A stretch of 64,000 nt of DNA from the NCBI RefSeq assembly GCF_009858335.1, contig NZ_VMSE01000001.1, positions 744,001 to 808,000 on the forward strand. Reading direction: 5' to 3'. A program made the position numbers and the translations under genes. Below, one piece after another: positions 17,613-28,100 of this stretch. The stretch comes from Methylovorus glucosotrophus. GTDB lineage: Bacteria > Pseudomonadota > Gammaproteobacteria > Burkholderiales > Methylophilaceae. How positions within the stretch are numbered: position 1 is the stretch's first letter; every line of letters begins with the position of its first letter. The notes below the pieces were generated by a model, which saw nothing but the letters and a program-made list of their open reading frames with translations, did no database searches and was not told where the DNA came from.

Positions 17613-20078
17613 TCACGACGCTGGCAACAAGCGGCCGCCATCGCGCAACAGGGCTTCCATGTCCTCAAATGGCCGTGGGCGACTCAGCAGATATCCTTGC
17701 ACCTCGTCGCATCCATTCTCCAGCAAAAAGGCATATTGATCTGCGGATTCCACACCTTCGGCAATCACCTGTATCTCCAGGCTATGGGCCAGGGCGATGA
17801 TGGAGCGCGCAATAATGGCATCGTTATACGTGGTGGTGATGTCATTGATGAAGGATTTGTCTATCTTCAGCCGATTGATGGGCAGACGCTTAAGGTAAGA
17901 CAGGCTGGAATAGCCCGTGCCAAAATCATCCAATGACAATTGCACCCCGAGGTCGCTGATCCGGTTCAAGGTGATGATGGATTCCTCGATGTTGTGCATC
18001 AGCATGCTCTCGGTAATCTCCAGCTCCAGGCATTGCGGGTCCAGGCCGGAATGCTGCAGCGTTTTTTCTATGCAGTGCACCAGATCCTTTTGTTCCAGCT
18101 GTCGCACGGAGAGATTCACCGCCACCCGGATAGGCGGGTAGCCTGCCAGCTGCAATTGGCGATTCTGATGCGCGGCGGTTTCCATGACCCAGATGCCGAT
18201 CGGCACAATCAGACCATCATCCTCTGAGAGCGGAATGAATTGCAGTGGCGGGATCATGCCCAGCTTGGGGTGCTGCCAGCGTATCAGGGCTTCCATGCCG
18301 ATGATCTGGCTGTTGCGCATGCAGACCTGCGGCTGGTAATGCAGCACCAGTTGCTGGTTTTCCAGCGCGTGCCATAAATCGTTTTCCAGCGACAGCCGGT
18401 GGCCCAGCTCGGCATTCATTTCCTTGGCATAAAAGCGGAAATTATTGCTGCCACTGGCTTTGGCCTGATACATGGCGCTATCGGCATTCGAGAGCAGCGT
18501 ATCGGCATTGCGGCCGTCATGCGGGAAGTTGGCCAGCCCGATACTGCAGGTGACGGTGAGCTGCCTGCCGGTAATGATGAACGGGTTGATGATGGTGTTG
18601 CGTATGCGTTGCACCACGGTATGAATGCTTTCATCCAGCGACTGGCTGGTGAGCAGCAGGACAAATTCATCGCCACCCAGCCGCGCCACGGTATCGCCAT
18701 CGCGCAGGCAGGATTGCAGGCGCTGCCCGAGGAGGCGAATCAACTCATCGCCCGCGCTGTGGCCCATGCTGTCGTTCACGCGCTTGAAGTTATCGATGTC
18801 GATAAACGCCACGCTAAACGTCCAGTTATGCCGCCGCGCTTCGCTGATGGCCTGCTGCATGCGTTCCTTCAGCAGGTTGCGGTTGGCCAGCCCGGTCAGC
18901 GTATCGTAATTCGCCTGCCGTTCCAGCGCTTCCTGATATTGCCGGATCTCGGTGATATCTTTTTGCACACCGACAAAATAGCGCGGCTCGCCGCCATGGG
19001 GGTCAGGCACGGGTGCCACATACAGCTCGTTCCAGAACAGGCTGCCATCCTTGCGGTAATTGCGCAGGATGGCATAGCCGGGACAACGCTCGCGTATCGC
19101 CGTGCGTATCTTTTCCAGCTCGGGTTGTTCGCGGTCATGCCCCTGCAAAAAGCGGCAATTGCGGCCGACGGCTTCCTGCGAGGAATAGCCTGTCACCAGC
19201 TCAAACGCGCGGTTCACATAGATCAGCGGCATGGCCGGTTGCGCCACATCCACGATCAGGATGGGCGTGGCACTGGCTTCAATCGCATGGTTACGCAGCA
19301 ACAGGGCTTCTTCCGCCTTGCGTTGCTCGGTAATGTCGATGCCGATGCCACCGATGTGATTGAAATTGCCATCCATGTCCTGCACGGGGAAGGTGGTGAG
19401 CAGCCACAGCTTGACATCATCTGCCTGGGGAAACTGGCGGACATGCTGTATGGCTTCACCCTGGGCTAGCGTCTGTTGTTCGGCCGTGCGCATTTCCTGC
19501 GCAAGCTGGGGCGGAAACAGCATGGTGTCGTGCTTGCCTATGATCTCCTCATGCGGCAATTGCAGGGCATCTACCGTGCTGGCATTGGCAAAAATATACT
19601 GACCCTGCTGATCCTTGATGAACGCAATCGCCGGCAGATTTTGCATGAACACACGGAACAGGCGGTTGCTGTTTTCAAGCTCGCGCTCCATGCGCTTGTG
19701 CATGAGCTTTTCTTCTGCGCGCTCCAGCGCCGAGGTCACCGCACTGGGTAGTCTGCTCAGATTGTTCTTGATGATGTAATCGGCGGCGCCATTTTTCAGG
19801 GAGTGGATGGCGGTTTCTTCGCCTATGGTGCCGGAAACAAAGATGAAGGGGATTTCCGGCGCCAGTTCTCGCGCAATGTGCAGCGCTGACATGCCGTCAA
19901 ACTGCGGCAGGGAATAGTCGGAAAGAATGAGTTGGGGGTGGTAATCCTGAATCTGGTCGCGAAAATCCTGCTCGGTTTCTACCCGCATGAATTCGCACGT
20001 CATCCCGGCGCGCTTCAGCTCGCGCAGCGAGAGCTCGGCATCAGTCGGACTATCCTCCACCATCAGGATACGCAACAT
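17613..20078 (-). CDS. Response regulator with PAS, GGDEF and EAL domains
   Basis: An 821-residue cytoplasmic c-di-GMP signalling protein. Domain order: REC receiver with the phospho-acceptor Asp in LILSDYSLPQ near residue 53; PAS sensors at roughly 135-250 and 260-375, the latter with LOV/PAC-like CRFLQGHDREQPE and RYFVGVQKDITE; GGDEF with an intact RLGGDEF near 467; EAL with GMEALIRW near 596, LDDFGTGYSSLSYLKRL and an AEGVES loop. Both catalytic signatures look intact, so either activity is possible. The start at 20078 has GAGGGGG about 7 nt upstream. It is the third gene of a kinase-regulator operon, and its REC domain is the likely phosphorylation target. Confidence 0.9.
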   Translation of the reverse strand: MLRILMVEDSPTDAELSLRELKRAGMTCEFMRVETEQDFRDQIQDYHPQLILSDYSLPQFDGMSALHIARELAPEIPFIFVSGTIGEETAIHSLKNGAADYIIKNNLSRLPSAVTSALERAEEKLMHKRMERELENSNRLFRVFMQNLPAIAFIKDQQGQYIFANASTVDALQLPHEEIIGKHDTMLFPPQLAQEMRTAEQQTLAQGEAIQHVRQFPQADDVKLWLLTTFPVQDMDGNFNHIGGIGIDITEQRKAEEALLLRNHAIEASATPILIVDVAQPAMPLIYVNRAFELVTGYSSQEAVGRNCRFLQGHDREQPELEKIRTAIRERCPGYAILRNYRKDGSLFWNELYVAPVPDPHGGEPRYFVGVQKDITEIRQYQEALERQANYDTLTGLANRNLLKERMQQAISEARRHNWTFSVAFIDIDNFKRVNDSMGHSAGDELIRLLGQRLQSCLRDGDTVARLGGDEFVLLLTSQSLDESIHTVVQRIRNTIINPFIITGRQLTVTCSIGLANFPHDGRNADTLLSNADSAMYQAKASGSNNFRFYAKEMNAELGHRLSLENDLWHALENQQLVLHYQPQVCMRNSQIIGMEALIRWQHPKLGMIPPLQFIPLSEDDGLIVPIGIWVMETAAHQNRQLQLAGYPPIRVAVNLSVRQLEQKDLVHCIEKTLQHSGLDPQCLELEITESMLMHNIEESIITLNRISDLGVQLSLDDFGTGYSSLSYLKRLPINRLKIDKSFINDITTTYNDAIIARSIIALAHSLEIQVIAEGVESADQYAFLLENGCDEVQGYLLSRPRPFEDMEALLRDGGRLLPAS

Positions 20079-20130
20079 TTGGTTCCCCCTCTTGCCCGGA
20101 CTCTGTGGCCCAGGCATGTTTTTCAGGCAC

Positions 20131-20577
20131 CTACTGGTATTGCGGAATCTTGTTCAATATTGCCCAGTAGCAACCCACTTTGGACACTTCCTCCACAAAC
20201 TGGTCAAACTCCACCGGTTTGACCAGATAACTGTTCACGCCCAGCTCATAGCTTTTGACGATATCGCGTTCCTCAGCGCTGGACGTCAGCATCACCACCG
20301 GGATCATGCGTGTTTGTTCGGATTTCTTGATCTGCTGCAATACTTCGATGCCATCTACTCTGGGCATTTTCAGGTCCAGCAGTATCAGCTTGGGTGAGTG
20401 CTTGACGCGATGTTCAAATGCACCTTGCCGGAATACGTAATCCAGCGCTTCCTGCCCGTCCTTCAGCCACAGTATTTCATTGGTCAGGCCGATTTTCTTG
20501 AGGGCACGTCGGGTCATTTCGGCGTCGGTCTCGCTATCTTCGACCAGCAGGATCTGTACTTGTTGCAAATCATCCAT
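20131..20577 (-). CDS. Single-domain response regulator (CheY-like)
   Basis: A 148-residue stand-alone receiver of the Rcp1/phytochrome-associated type. Acidic pocket VEDSET, phospho-acceptor Asp68 in [11 protein letters not shown], switch Thr/Ser in [10 protein letters not shown], and the conserved Lys in [10 protein letters not shown]. It has no output domain, so it passes phosphate or binds a partner. Its start overlaps the end of the upstream kinase gene by 8 bp, which implies translational coupling; GGAAGGA lies upstream of the ATG. The C-terminal segment [11 protein letters not shown] is typical of this subgroup. Confidence 0.92.
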   Translation of the reverse strand: MDDLQQVQILLVEDSETDAEMTRRALKKIGLTNEILWLKDGQEALDYVFRQGAFEHRVKHSPKLILLDLKMPRVDGIEVLQQIKKSEQTRMIPVVMLTSSAEERDIVKSYELGVNSYLVKPVEFDQFVEEVSKVGCYWAILNKIPQYQ

Positions 20578-21949
20578 GATGAGGTTCCTTCCAGGGTAAG
20601 CTGAATCCAAACACACTACCTTCGCCTAAGTTACTTTTCCCCCAGACCTGACCTCCATGCCGCACGATAATGCGCTGCACTATGGCAAGCCCCACGCCGG
20701 TTCCGGGAAATTCATCGGCGTTATGCAAACGCTGAAAGACGCCAAACAATTTGTTGTAATACCGCATGTCAAAGCCAACGCCGTTATCTTCGATTTCGTA
20801 AGTCACCATGTCGCGGTTGTGGGTGGAGCGCACAATCACCCTGGGTTCCGGCTTGGTTTTGCTGTACTTCACCGCATTGGAAAGCAGGTTGATGAGCACC
20901 TGCCGGATCAAGGCCCGGTCTGCATGCACCGTCAGCAGCTGCTGCAATTCCAGCTGGGTGTTGTGCGCCATCTGATCCGCCGTCACCTCCTGCCACACTT
21001 CGTTGATGAGAGGCGACATATTGATTGGTTCTGCTTCAATCTGCTTGCGGCCCGAGCGGGCAAATTGCAGCAGGTCGTCAATCAGTTGACCCATTTTCCG
21101 GCTATTGGTGCGCACCACCGACAGCAGGCGCAGGCCTTCCGCATCCAGCTTGTCGCTGTAGTCCTCTTCAAACATGCGCGAGTAACCGTCAATCGCGCGC
21201 AAGGGCGCCCGCAAGTCATGCGAGACGGAGTAGCTGAAACTCTCCAGCTCGCGGTTGGTGATTTCCAGCTGCGAAGCGGTGGCCTCGGCTTTGCGTTGTG
21301 CCAGGGCACGGCTCTGGATTTCCTTGATCAATAGCCAGAAGCTTAGCAGCAGCATGCAGGCCGCCAGCAGATTGCCGACCAGTATCCATTGCCGGGTGGA
21401 GGTGGCTTCCTCCTCCATGGCTTTGAGCCGCTGCCGGAGCAGGGCCTGCTCGGTATTGAGAATGCTTGTGGCCTGAATCCGGATGTCCTGCATGATCCCT
21501 TTGCCTTTATCCAGCATGCCGAGAAAGATCGGGTCGGTCGCCAGGCGCGCATTTTCGCGTTTGGTGTTAATAATGGCATGGATGGAATCGATCTTGTCCT
21601 GCACCCGGGCATTGAATGCCTCCACCTGACGTTGCTGCACCGGGTTGTCGGCAGTCAGCATCTGCAGTGTTTTCATGTCTGCGGGCAGCTTCTGGGCCGC
21701 TTGTTCATATAGCCGGAAAAAATGCATGTCATTGGTCAGCAGATACCCGCGCTCGCTGGATTCGGCTTCCTTGATGTCAGCCGTGACTTTATCCAGCTGT
21801 ATGAGCACGGTGTAGGTATGGTCTACCCAGCGTGAGCTGATTACAAAATGTTCGGTGCGGGTGTAGGACAGATAGGCGATACTCGCCAGCAGGATCATGG
21901 CGGCGACCATGCCAATCGAGGTGAGCAACTGCTTGATTACCGGATTCAT
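20570..21949 (-). CDS. CHASE3-domain sensor histidine kinase
   Basis: A 459-residue inner-membrane kinase. One helix at about 10-28 and another at about 187-207 enclose a periplasmic, all-helical CHASE3-type sensor with the family's [12 protein letters not shown] motif. HisKA phospho-acceptor His is His244 in [11 protein letters not shown]. The HATPase domain has N-box [20 protein letters not shown] and [12 protein letters not shown]. It is probably the source of phosphate for the next two genes' receivers. The start at 21949 fits a GGGAG about 10 nt upstream; a longer frame to 22039 adds an unlikely N-terminus. The ligand is unknown. Confidence 0.9.
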   Translation of the reverse strand: MNPVIKQLLTSIGMVAAMILLASIAYLSYTRTEHFVISSRWVDHTYTVLIQLDKVTADIKEAESSERGYLLTNDMHFFRLYEQAAQKLPADMKTLQMLTADNPVQQRQVEAFNARVQDKIDSIHAIINTKRENARLATDPIFLGMLDKGKGIMQDIRIQATSILNTEQALLRQRLKAMEEEATSTRQWILVGNLLAACMLLLSFWLLIKEIQSRALAQRKAEATASQLEITNRELESFSYSVSHDLRAPLRAIDGYSRMFEEDYSDKLDAEGLRLLSVVRTNSRKMGQLIDDLLQFARSGRKQIEAEPINMSPLINEVWQEVTADQMAHNTQLELQQLLTVHADRALIRQVLINLLSNAVKYSKTKPEPRVIVRSTHNRDMVTYEIEDNGVGFDMRYYNKLFGVFQRLHNADEFPGTGVGLAIVQRIIVRHGGQVWGKSNLGEGSVFGFSLPWKEPHHG

Positions 21950-22276
21950 GTCAAAACAATCTCCCTGCAATGAGGTAACGCTGTTTCTAATGCGGTAAAG
22001 CCAATTGTAAAGATTTGTTACAAGCGCCATAGTAGCCAACTTGCGGCCTGCGTGCTACCCATAAAAATAATGGCAGCAAATAGCCTGGCTACTTCAAGCG
22101 CCATGGCAGGGGTACAGGCAGACCGGGGCCTCCTGCAAAACCTGCGGTATTACAGGCAGTATCGGCTGCCATCCTGAATACTGTTGGGTATGTCATTATT
22201 TTTTAATAAAAAAATAAACGGCCTTGTGACGCAGACTTCATTTGCCAGTGCCCCCTGAATTTGGTAGATTTGCCGC

Positions 22277-22675
22277 ATGTTGCGCCGTCCATTCAAATCC
22301 ATGTCTGTTGTCATCGTGCTCTGGCTTGCCCTGCTGCAAGTCTTTGCGCCGTTCATTCATGGGCATCTGGAATTGAATGCAGAAGATCAGGGCCACGGTC
22401 TGCACATGCATGCGGTGGATATTGATGTGCCGGAGATGCATAGCGCGGCTGACCATGTCAGCATGGGCCATGCTGCCTTGCATACCGTGACCGTGGAGCA
22501 TGGCCTCAAGAATGATCAGGATCTCCTGATCCAGGCGCCCATGATGGCGCTGGTGTTCCTCCTGCTGCTGGCATTGCCTGCCATTCAGCGTCTTTTCTCG
22601 CCTGTGTTTGGCACGCATGCCGGTCGATCACAGGTTTATTCGCCTTATCTTTCCCGAGCGCCCCCTGTCGCCTGA
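22277..22675 (+). CDS. His-rich exported protein heading the metal-efflux operon (CzcI-like)
   Basis: A 132-residue protein with an N-terminal signal-type helix (SVVIVLWLALLQVFAPF), a central stretch with about ten His residues (HGHLELNAEDQGHGLHMHAVD; HSAADHVSMGHAALHT), and a second hydrophobic helix near residue 90 (MMALVFLLLLALPAI). Its place directly before a heavy-metal RND operon, and its His content, recall CzcI-type regulators/metal-binding leader proteins; that link is by position and composition only. No clear ribosome-binding site precedes the ATG. The gap to the next gene is 56 bp in the same direction. Confidence 0.6.
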   Translation: MLRRPFKSMSVVIVLWLALLQVFAPFIHGHLELNAEDQGHGLHMHAVDIDVPEMHSAADHVSMGHAALHTVTVEHGLKNDQDLLIQAPMMALVFLLLLALPAIQRLFSPVFGTHAGRSQVYSPYLSRAPPVA

Positions 22676-22731
22676 GTTATTGCTTTGAACGCAGCGACTG
22701 CTGCGCCAGATGATAGCTTCAGGAGAATGAC

Positions 22732-24021
22732 ATGTACCAGAAACGCCTGTTTGGGCGTGCTTTCCTATGTATTTTCTGCATGGGAAGCAGCTTGGTTGCC
22801 CCTATTGTGCAGGCCGCGCCTTTGGCCGCGGATGCCGGGCATACCGACATCCAGCATACCGATATTGTCGACCCCGATGCGGCCTTGAGCCTGCATGACG
22901 TGGTTGAAAAAGCGTATGCCCGTAACCCCACCCAGCCTATATTGGCCGCCCGCATGGCCGAAGTGCGCGCGCGCCGCACCGTGGCAACATCGTTTCTGCC
23001 ACAGGCACCTGCCGTTGGCATGAGCGCGCAGAACGACGCCGTTGGCAGTGGCCGCGGTGAGCGCGACTGGCAGGCCGAGCTTGAGTTGCCCGTCTGGCTG
23101 CAGGGCCAGCGCAATGCCCGCAAACATGTGGCCGATGCCGCCGATGAAGACCTCGCGGCCAGCCGCGACAGCCTCAAGTTGCAGGTGGCAGGCTATGTGC
23201 GCGAGGCCATCTGGGATATCCGCATGAATGCCAATGCCCTGGAACTGGCCGACCTGCGCTTGAACACCGCCATGGCGCTGGAGCACGATGTGCAGCGGCG
23301 CTTTGAGGCGGGCGAGCTCGCCAAGACCGACCTCATGCTGGCGCAGAACGAGCGCATCATTGCCGAAACCGGCCGCTTGCGTGCCGAGGCTGAGCTCATG
23401 CATGCGCGGCATCGTTACATCATACTCACCGGCTTGCACACCATGCCGCAGCAGCTGGATGAAGCGCAGTCTGCGCAGGAAGATTACAGCGAGCAGCATC
23501 CCTACTACCGCGAAGCCATGTCGCGGCTGGGCCTCACCCAGCAGGCCCGCGAGCTGGCCCGGCTGGAGCGGCGCGAAAATCCGCAAGTCATCCTCAATGC
23601 GCGCAGCCAGCGCGGCCCGTTTGAAAATGCCTTTAACGACAGCATAGGCCTCAAGCTGCGTATCCCGCTGGATAGCCCGGTGCGCGCGGCACCCATTGAG
23701 GCTGCCGCCGAGATGGAAGTCGGCCGCGCCCAGAGTGCCCGCGACAGCCTGATCTATCAACTCGAAACCGCCATGCACGAGGCCGAGCACAACCTCACGG
23801 TGAGCCGCGCCGAGCTGGAGATGGTCACGCGTCAGCAGGCGCTGGCCCAGGAAAACCTGCGCCTTGCCAACAAGGCATTCCAGCTCGGCGAGACCGATCT
23901 GGTCGGCCTCATGCGCATACAGGCGCTGGCCTACGAGGCCGAGCGCGCACTCACTACCCGTCGCATACAGCTGCAATGGGACATTGCCCGATATAACCAG
24001 GCGGTTGGAGTATTACCATGA
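22732..24021 (+). CDS. Outer-membrane factor of heavy-metal efflux (CzcC-like)
   Basis: A 429-residue TolC-family outer-membrane channel protein with a signal peptide (cleavage near VQAAPLAA). Two long helical repeats are typical of the family: LHDVVEKAYARNPTQPILAAR begins the first, and AQENLRLANKAFQLGETDLVGLM is the family's paired motif near the end. It would form the outer-membrane exit duct for the RND pump encoded downstream. AGGAG lies 6 nt before the ATG. Its stop overlaps the start of the next gene by 4 bp (ATGA), so translation is probably coupled. Confidence 0.88.
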   Translation: MYQKRLFGRAFLCIFCMGSSLVAPIVQAAPLAADAGHTDIQHTDIVDPDAALSLHDVVEKAYARNPTQPILAARMAEVRARRTVATSFLPQAPAVGMSAQNDAVGSGRGERDWQAELELPVWLQGQRNARKHVADAADEDLAASRDSLKLQVAGYVREAIWDIRMNANALELADLRLNTAMALEHDVQRRFEAGELAKTDLMLAQNERIIAETGRLRAEAELMHARHRYIILTGLHTMPQQLDEAQSAQEDYSEQHPYYREAMSRLGLTQQARELARLERRENPQVILNARSQRGPFENAFNDSIGLKLRIPLDSPVRAAPIEAAAEMEVGRAQSARDSLIYQLETAMHEAEHNLTVSRAELEMVTRQQALAQENLRLANKAFQLGETDLVGLMRIQALAYEAERALTTRRIQLQWDIARYNQAVGVLP

Positions 24022-25136
24022 AGAACACTATTAAGAACACCATGAAACAGACCATGTGGATATGCACCCTGATGCTGGGCTTGTTGCCCGGCCAGTGGGT
24101 GCAAGCGGCGGATATCGCCTTTACCGAAACACAACAGAATACCCTGGGCATACGCGTGGCCGCTCTGGGGCGCAATACCCCCGTCAGCAGCCATCGCCTG
24201 CCTGCCGAAATCATGATCCCCATCGGGCAGGAGCGCATGGTCTCCGCCCCGCAATCCGGCCTGGTGGATACCCTGTATGTGGCTGCGGGTGAAGATGTCA
24301 AAGCCGGGCAGCCACTGGCGCATATCAGCAGCCCGGAGCTGATTGCCCTGCAGCGTGATTACCTGCAGGCGCTCACGCAATATCGCCTGGCGCAAAACAA
24401 CCTCAAGCGTGATCAGGAGCTTTATCAGGATGGCATCATCGCCAAGCGTCGTTTCCAGACCACGCAAAGCGGGCAGGAAGAACTGAGCGCGCTGCTCAAT
24501 CAGCGCAAGCAGGCCTTGCAACTGGCAGGCATGGGAGCGGGCGGGATTGCCCAGCTGGAGAAATCCGGCCGCATGACGAGTGGCATTACGCTCACCGCCC
24601 CGGCCGCCGGGCAGGTGCTGGAGCAACTCGCCGCCGTTGGCCAGCGCGTGGATCTGTCGGCGCCGATATACCGTATCGGCCGCCTGCATCCGCTCTGGCT
24701 GGAAATCAGCGCACCGCTGGAAGTGCTGCCCTATGTCAGCGTTGGCATGCCGGTGAGCGTGCCCAAGTACGGCGCCAGCGGCAAGCTGATCCACATCGTG
24801 CGCAGTGTGAACAAGAACGACCAGACCGTGCATTTGCGCGCCACGATTACCACCGGTACTGAGAAGCTGGCGCCCGGCCAGTTTGTCGAGGCGGAAATTG
24901 GCGGGCTGGGCACCAGCACGCACTTCAGCGTGCCGCGCCCGGCCATTGCCCGCCACGATGGCAAAACCTATGTGTTTGTAAAAACTGCGCAGGGTTTCCG
25001 CGCTATGCCGGTGGAAGTGGTGTCCGAGCAGTTTGAAGAAGTCGTCATCAATGGCGATTTCACCGGCAAGGAGCAAGTTGCCGTCAGCGGCCAGGCCGCC
25101 ATCAAGGGGCGCTGGCTGGGACTGGGAGCTGAGTGA
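24018..25136 (+). CDS. Periplasmic adaptor of heavy-metal efflux (CzcB/CusB-like)
   Basis: A 372-residue membrane-fusion protein. An N-terminal signal segment (MWICTLMLGLLPGQWVQA) precedes the barrel/lipoyl regions (SAPQSGLVDTLYVAAGEDVKAG; ITLTAPAAGQVLEQLAAVGQRV) that flank a helical hairpin (ALTQYRLAQNNLKRDQELYQ). It bridges the inner-membrane pump and the outer-membrane channel. It starts inside the channel gene's stop codon and its own stop overlaps the pump gene start, so the three are tightly coupled. Metal-binding N-terminal extensions seen in some CzcB proteins are absent. Confidence 0.88.
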   Translation: MKNTIKNTMKQTMWICTLMLGLLPGQWVQAADIAFTETQQNTLGIRVAALGRNTPVSSHRLPAEIMIPIGQERMVSAPQSGLVDTLYVAAGEDVKAGQPLAHISSPELIALQRDYLQALTQYRLAQNNLKRDQELYQDGIIAKRRFQTTQSGQEELSALLNQRKQALQLAGMGAGGIAQLEKSGRMTSGITLTAPAAGQVLEQLAAVGQRVDLSAPIYRIGRLHPLWLEISAPLEVLPYVSVGMPVSVPKYGASGKLIHIVRSVNKNDQTVHLRATITTGTEKLAPGQFVEAEIGGLGTSTHFSVPRPAIARHDGKTYVFVKTAQGFRAMPVEVVSEQFEEVVINGDFTGKEQVAVSGQAAIKGRWLGLGAE

Positions 25137-28100
25137 TGCTGGCAGCCCTGATCCGCTTATCCCTGACCCAGCGCGTATTGATGCTGGTCCTTACCGCCAT
25201 GCTCTCCTTTGCCGGGGTGCAGGCGTTTCAACAACTGCCGATTGATGCCTTTCCGGATGTTTCATCCACCCAGGTCAAGATCATCATGAAGGCGCCGGGC
25301 ATGACCCCCGAAGAGGTGGAAGCCCGCATCACCGCGCCAATCGAAGTGGAAATGCTGGGCTTGCCCAGGCAGACCATGCTGCGCTCGGTGGCGAAGTACG
25401 CGCTCACCGATATCACCATCGACTTTGCCGAGGGCACCGATATTTATTGGGCGCGCCAGCAGGTCAATGAGCGGCTGAGTGCGGTGCTGCCCAACCTGCC
25501 GCCAGATGTGTCGGGTGGCGTGGCGCCCATGACTACACCCTTGGGCGAGATGTTCATGTTCACGGTGGAAGCGCCCCATCTCAGCCTGGCCGAGCGCCGC
25601 AGTCTGCTCGACTGGGTGATACGGCCCCAGCTGCGCACGGTGCAAGGCGTGGCGGATGTGAATTCGCTGGGCGGCCTGGTGCGCAGTTTCGAGATTATTC
25701 CCGATAACTCGCGCATGTATGCCCGCGGCGTGACGCTCGATGCCCTGCAAAATGCCCTGATCGAAAACAACAACAACGATGGCGCTGGCCGCTTGAATGA
25801 TGGTGAGGAATCGCTGCTGGTGCGCGCCGAAGGCCGCCTCAAGACGCTGGAAGATGTGCAGAACACCGTGATCCGCACCGAAGATGGCATTCCGGTGCGG
25901 GTGGCCGATGTCGCCGCCATCCAGCTAGGCGCGTTGACCCGCTATGGCGCGGTGACCAGCAACGCCAGGGAAGAAGTGGTCGAAGGCCTGGTACTGGGCT
26001 TGCGTGGCGCCAATGCGCGGCAGGTGGTGAGCGGCATCAAGGCCAAGCTGGCCGAGATGCAGCCGACCTTGCCCAAGGGTGTCAGCATTCATGTGTTTTA
26101 TGACCGCAGCAGCCTGGTCGATAGAGCCGTGTACACCGTGTCCAAGGCGCTGGTGGAGGCCATTGTGCTGGTGCTGGTGTTGCTGCTGCTGTTCCTCGGC
26201 AATCTGCGGGCGGCGCTTACCGTGGCGCTGATCCTGCCGCTGGCGGCCTTGTCCACGTTTTTGCTCATGCAGGAGTTTGGCCTCTCCGCCAATCTCATGA
26301 GTCTGGGCGGGCTGTCTATCGCCATCGGCATGCTGGTGGATGCCGCCGTGGTGGTGGTGGAAAACATCGCCTCGCATCTGGCTGATAACAAACGTGGCGC
26401 CGGCTTGCCGCGTTTGCATCTCATCTACCGTGCGGTACGCGAAGTCAGCCTACCGGTGGCGGCGGGCGTGCTTATTATCATCACGGTATTCCTGCCATTG
26501 CTGACGCTGGAAGGGCTCGAAGGCAAGCTGTTTCGCCCGGTGGCGATGACCATTGTATTTGCGCTTTCCGCCTCGCTGCTGCTGTCGCTGACGGTGATTC
26601 CGGTGCTGGCGTCTTTTCTGCTGCGCAAGATGCCCCACGAAGAACCCTGGGTGGTGCGCAAGGCGTTGGCGCTGTATGAACCGGCGCTGAGGTGGGCGCT
26701 TGCTCACGGCCGAGCCCTTGTCATTGCTGCGTTTGTTGCCTTGGGGCTGACAGCGGTGGTGTATCTGCAGATCGGCAAGATTTTCATGCCGACGCTGGAT
26801 GAAGGCGACATTATTGTCGGCGTGGAAAAGCTGCCCTCGATCAATTTGCAGCAGAGCCTGACCACCGACATGAATGTGCAGCGCGCCATTTTGCAGAATG
26901 TGCCGGAGGTGAAGGAAATCTATTCGCGTACCGGCGCCGATGAGTTGGGGCTGGACCCCATGGGCCTGAACCAGACCGATAACTTCCTCATCCTCAAGCC
27001 GCAATCCGAATGGCGCCAGCCGGATAAGGCCGCCCTGATCAACGACCTGCGCAAGGTAATGGAAGAGCTGCCCGGCCTGGCTTACAGCTTTACCCAGCCG
27101 ATTGATATGCGCGTGAATGAAATGATCCTGGGCGTGCGCGGCGATCTCGCCATCAAGATTTTCGGCAATGATCTGGATGTGCTGGATCAGAAAGCGCAGC
27201 AGCTGGTGCATATCCTGCAAGGCATCCCCGGCAGTCAGGATGTTTACACCCCGCAAAACAGCGGCGTGCAATACATGCGCATTGCCATTGATCGTCTTGC
27301 GGCAGGGCGCATGGGCTTCAACATGACCGAGATCGAATCCATCCTGCGTGCGCAGCTCGAAGGCAAAGTGCTCTCGGTGGTGCAGGAAGGCCAGCGCCGC
27401 ACGCCCTTGCTGGTGCGCGGTGGCGAGAGCCTGCGCCAGTCCGCCGCTGACTTTGGCAACCTGATGCTGACATTGCCCAATGGCCGCAACATTCCGCTAT
27501 CTGCCGTCGCCAGGCTGGAGCGGGTGGAAGGCCCGGTGAAGATAGACCGCCAGCGCGGCGCCCGCATGGTGATCGTCACCAGCAATGTGCGCGACCGCGA
27601 TCTGGTGGGTTTTGTGGAAGAAGCCAAAGCCCGCGTGCAAAAAGAGGTGCAGCTACCCGAAGGCTACTCCATGACCTGGGGCGGCCAGTTTGAAAACCAG
27701 CAGCGGGCCGCCGCGCGGCTGGCGATTGTGGTGCCTGCGGCCATTGCCATGATCTTCCTCATCCTGTTTGCCACTTTCCATTCGGTGCGGCAGGCCACGC
27801 TCATTCTGTGCAATATCCCGTTTGCCATGATAGGTGGCGTGTTTGCCTTGTGGCTGTCGGGCGAATACCTGTCGGTGCCCGCGTCGGTGGGGTTCATTGC
27901 ATTGCTGGGCATTGCCGTGCTTAATGGGGTAGTGATGATGTCGTATTTCAACCAGTTGCACGCGCAAGGCCTGCCCATGCTGGAGGTAGTGACCGAAGGC
28001 GCCAAGCGTCGGCTGCGGCCGGTGCTGATGACGGCCTGCATTGCCGCCTTTGGCCTGCTGCCCTTGCTGTTTGCCACCGGCCCCGGCTCGGAGATTCAAC

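Noticed and set aside
18399..19469. Long plus-strand frame opposite the PAS/GGDEF gene
   Set aside because: It lies wholly inside a multi-domain gene with intact motifs; its composition is that of a shadow frame.
22765..23976. Long antisense frame in the efflux outer-membrane gene
   Set aside because: Overlaps a well-supported TolC-family gene across its length and has no domain.
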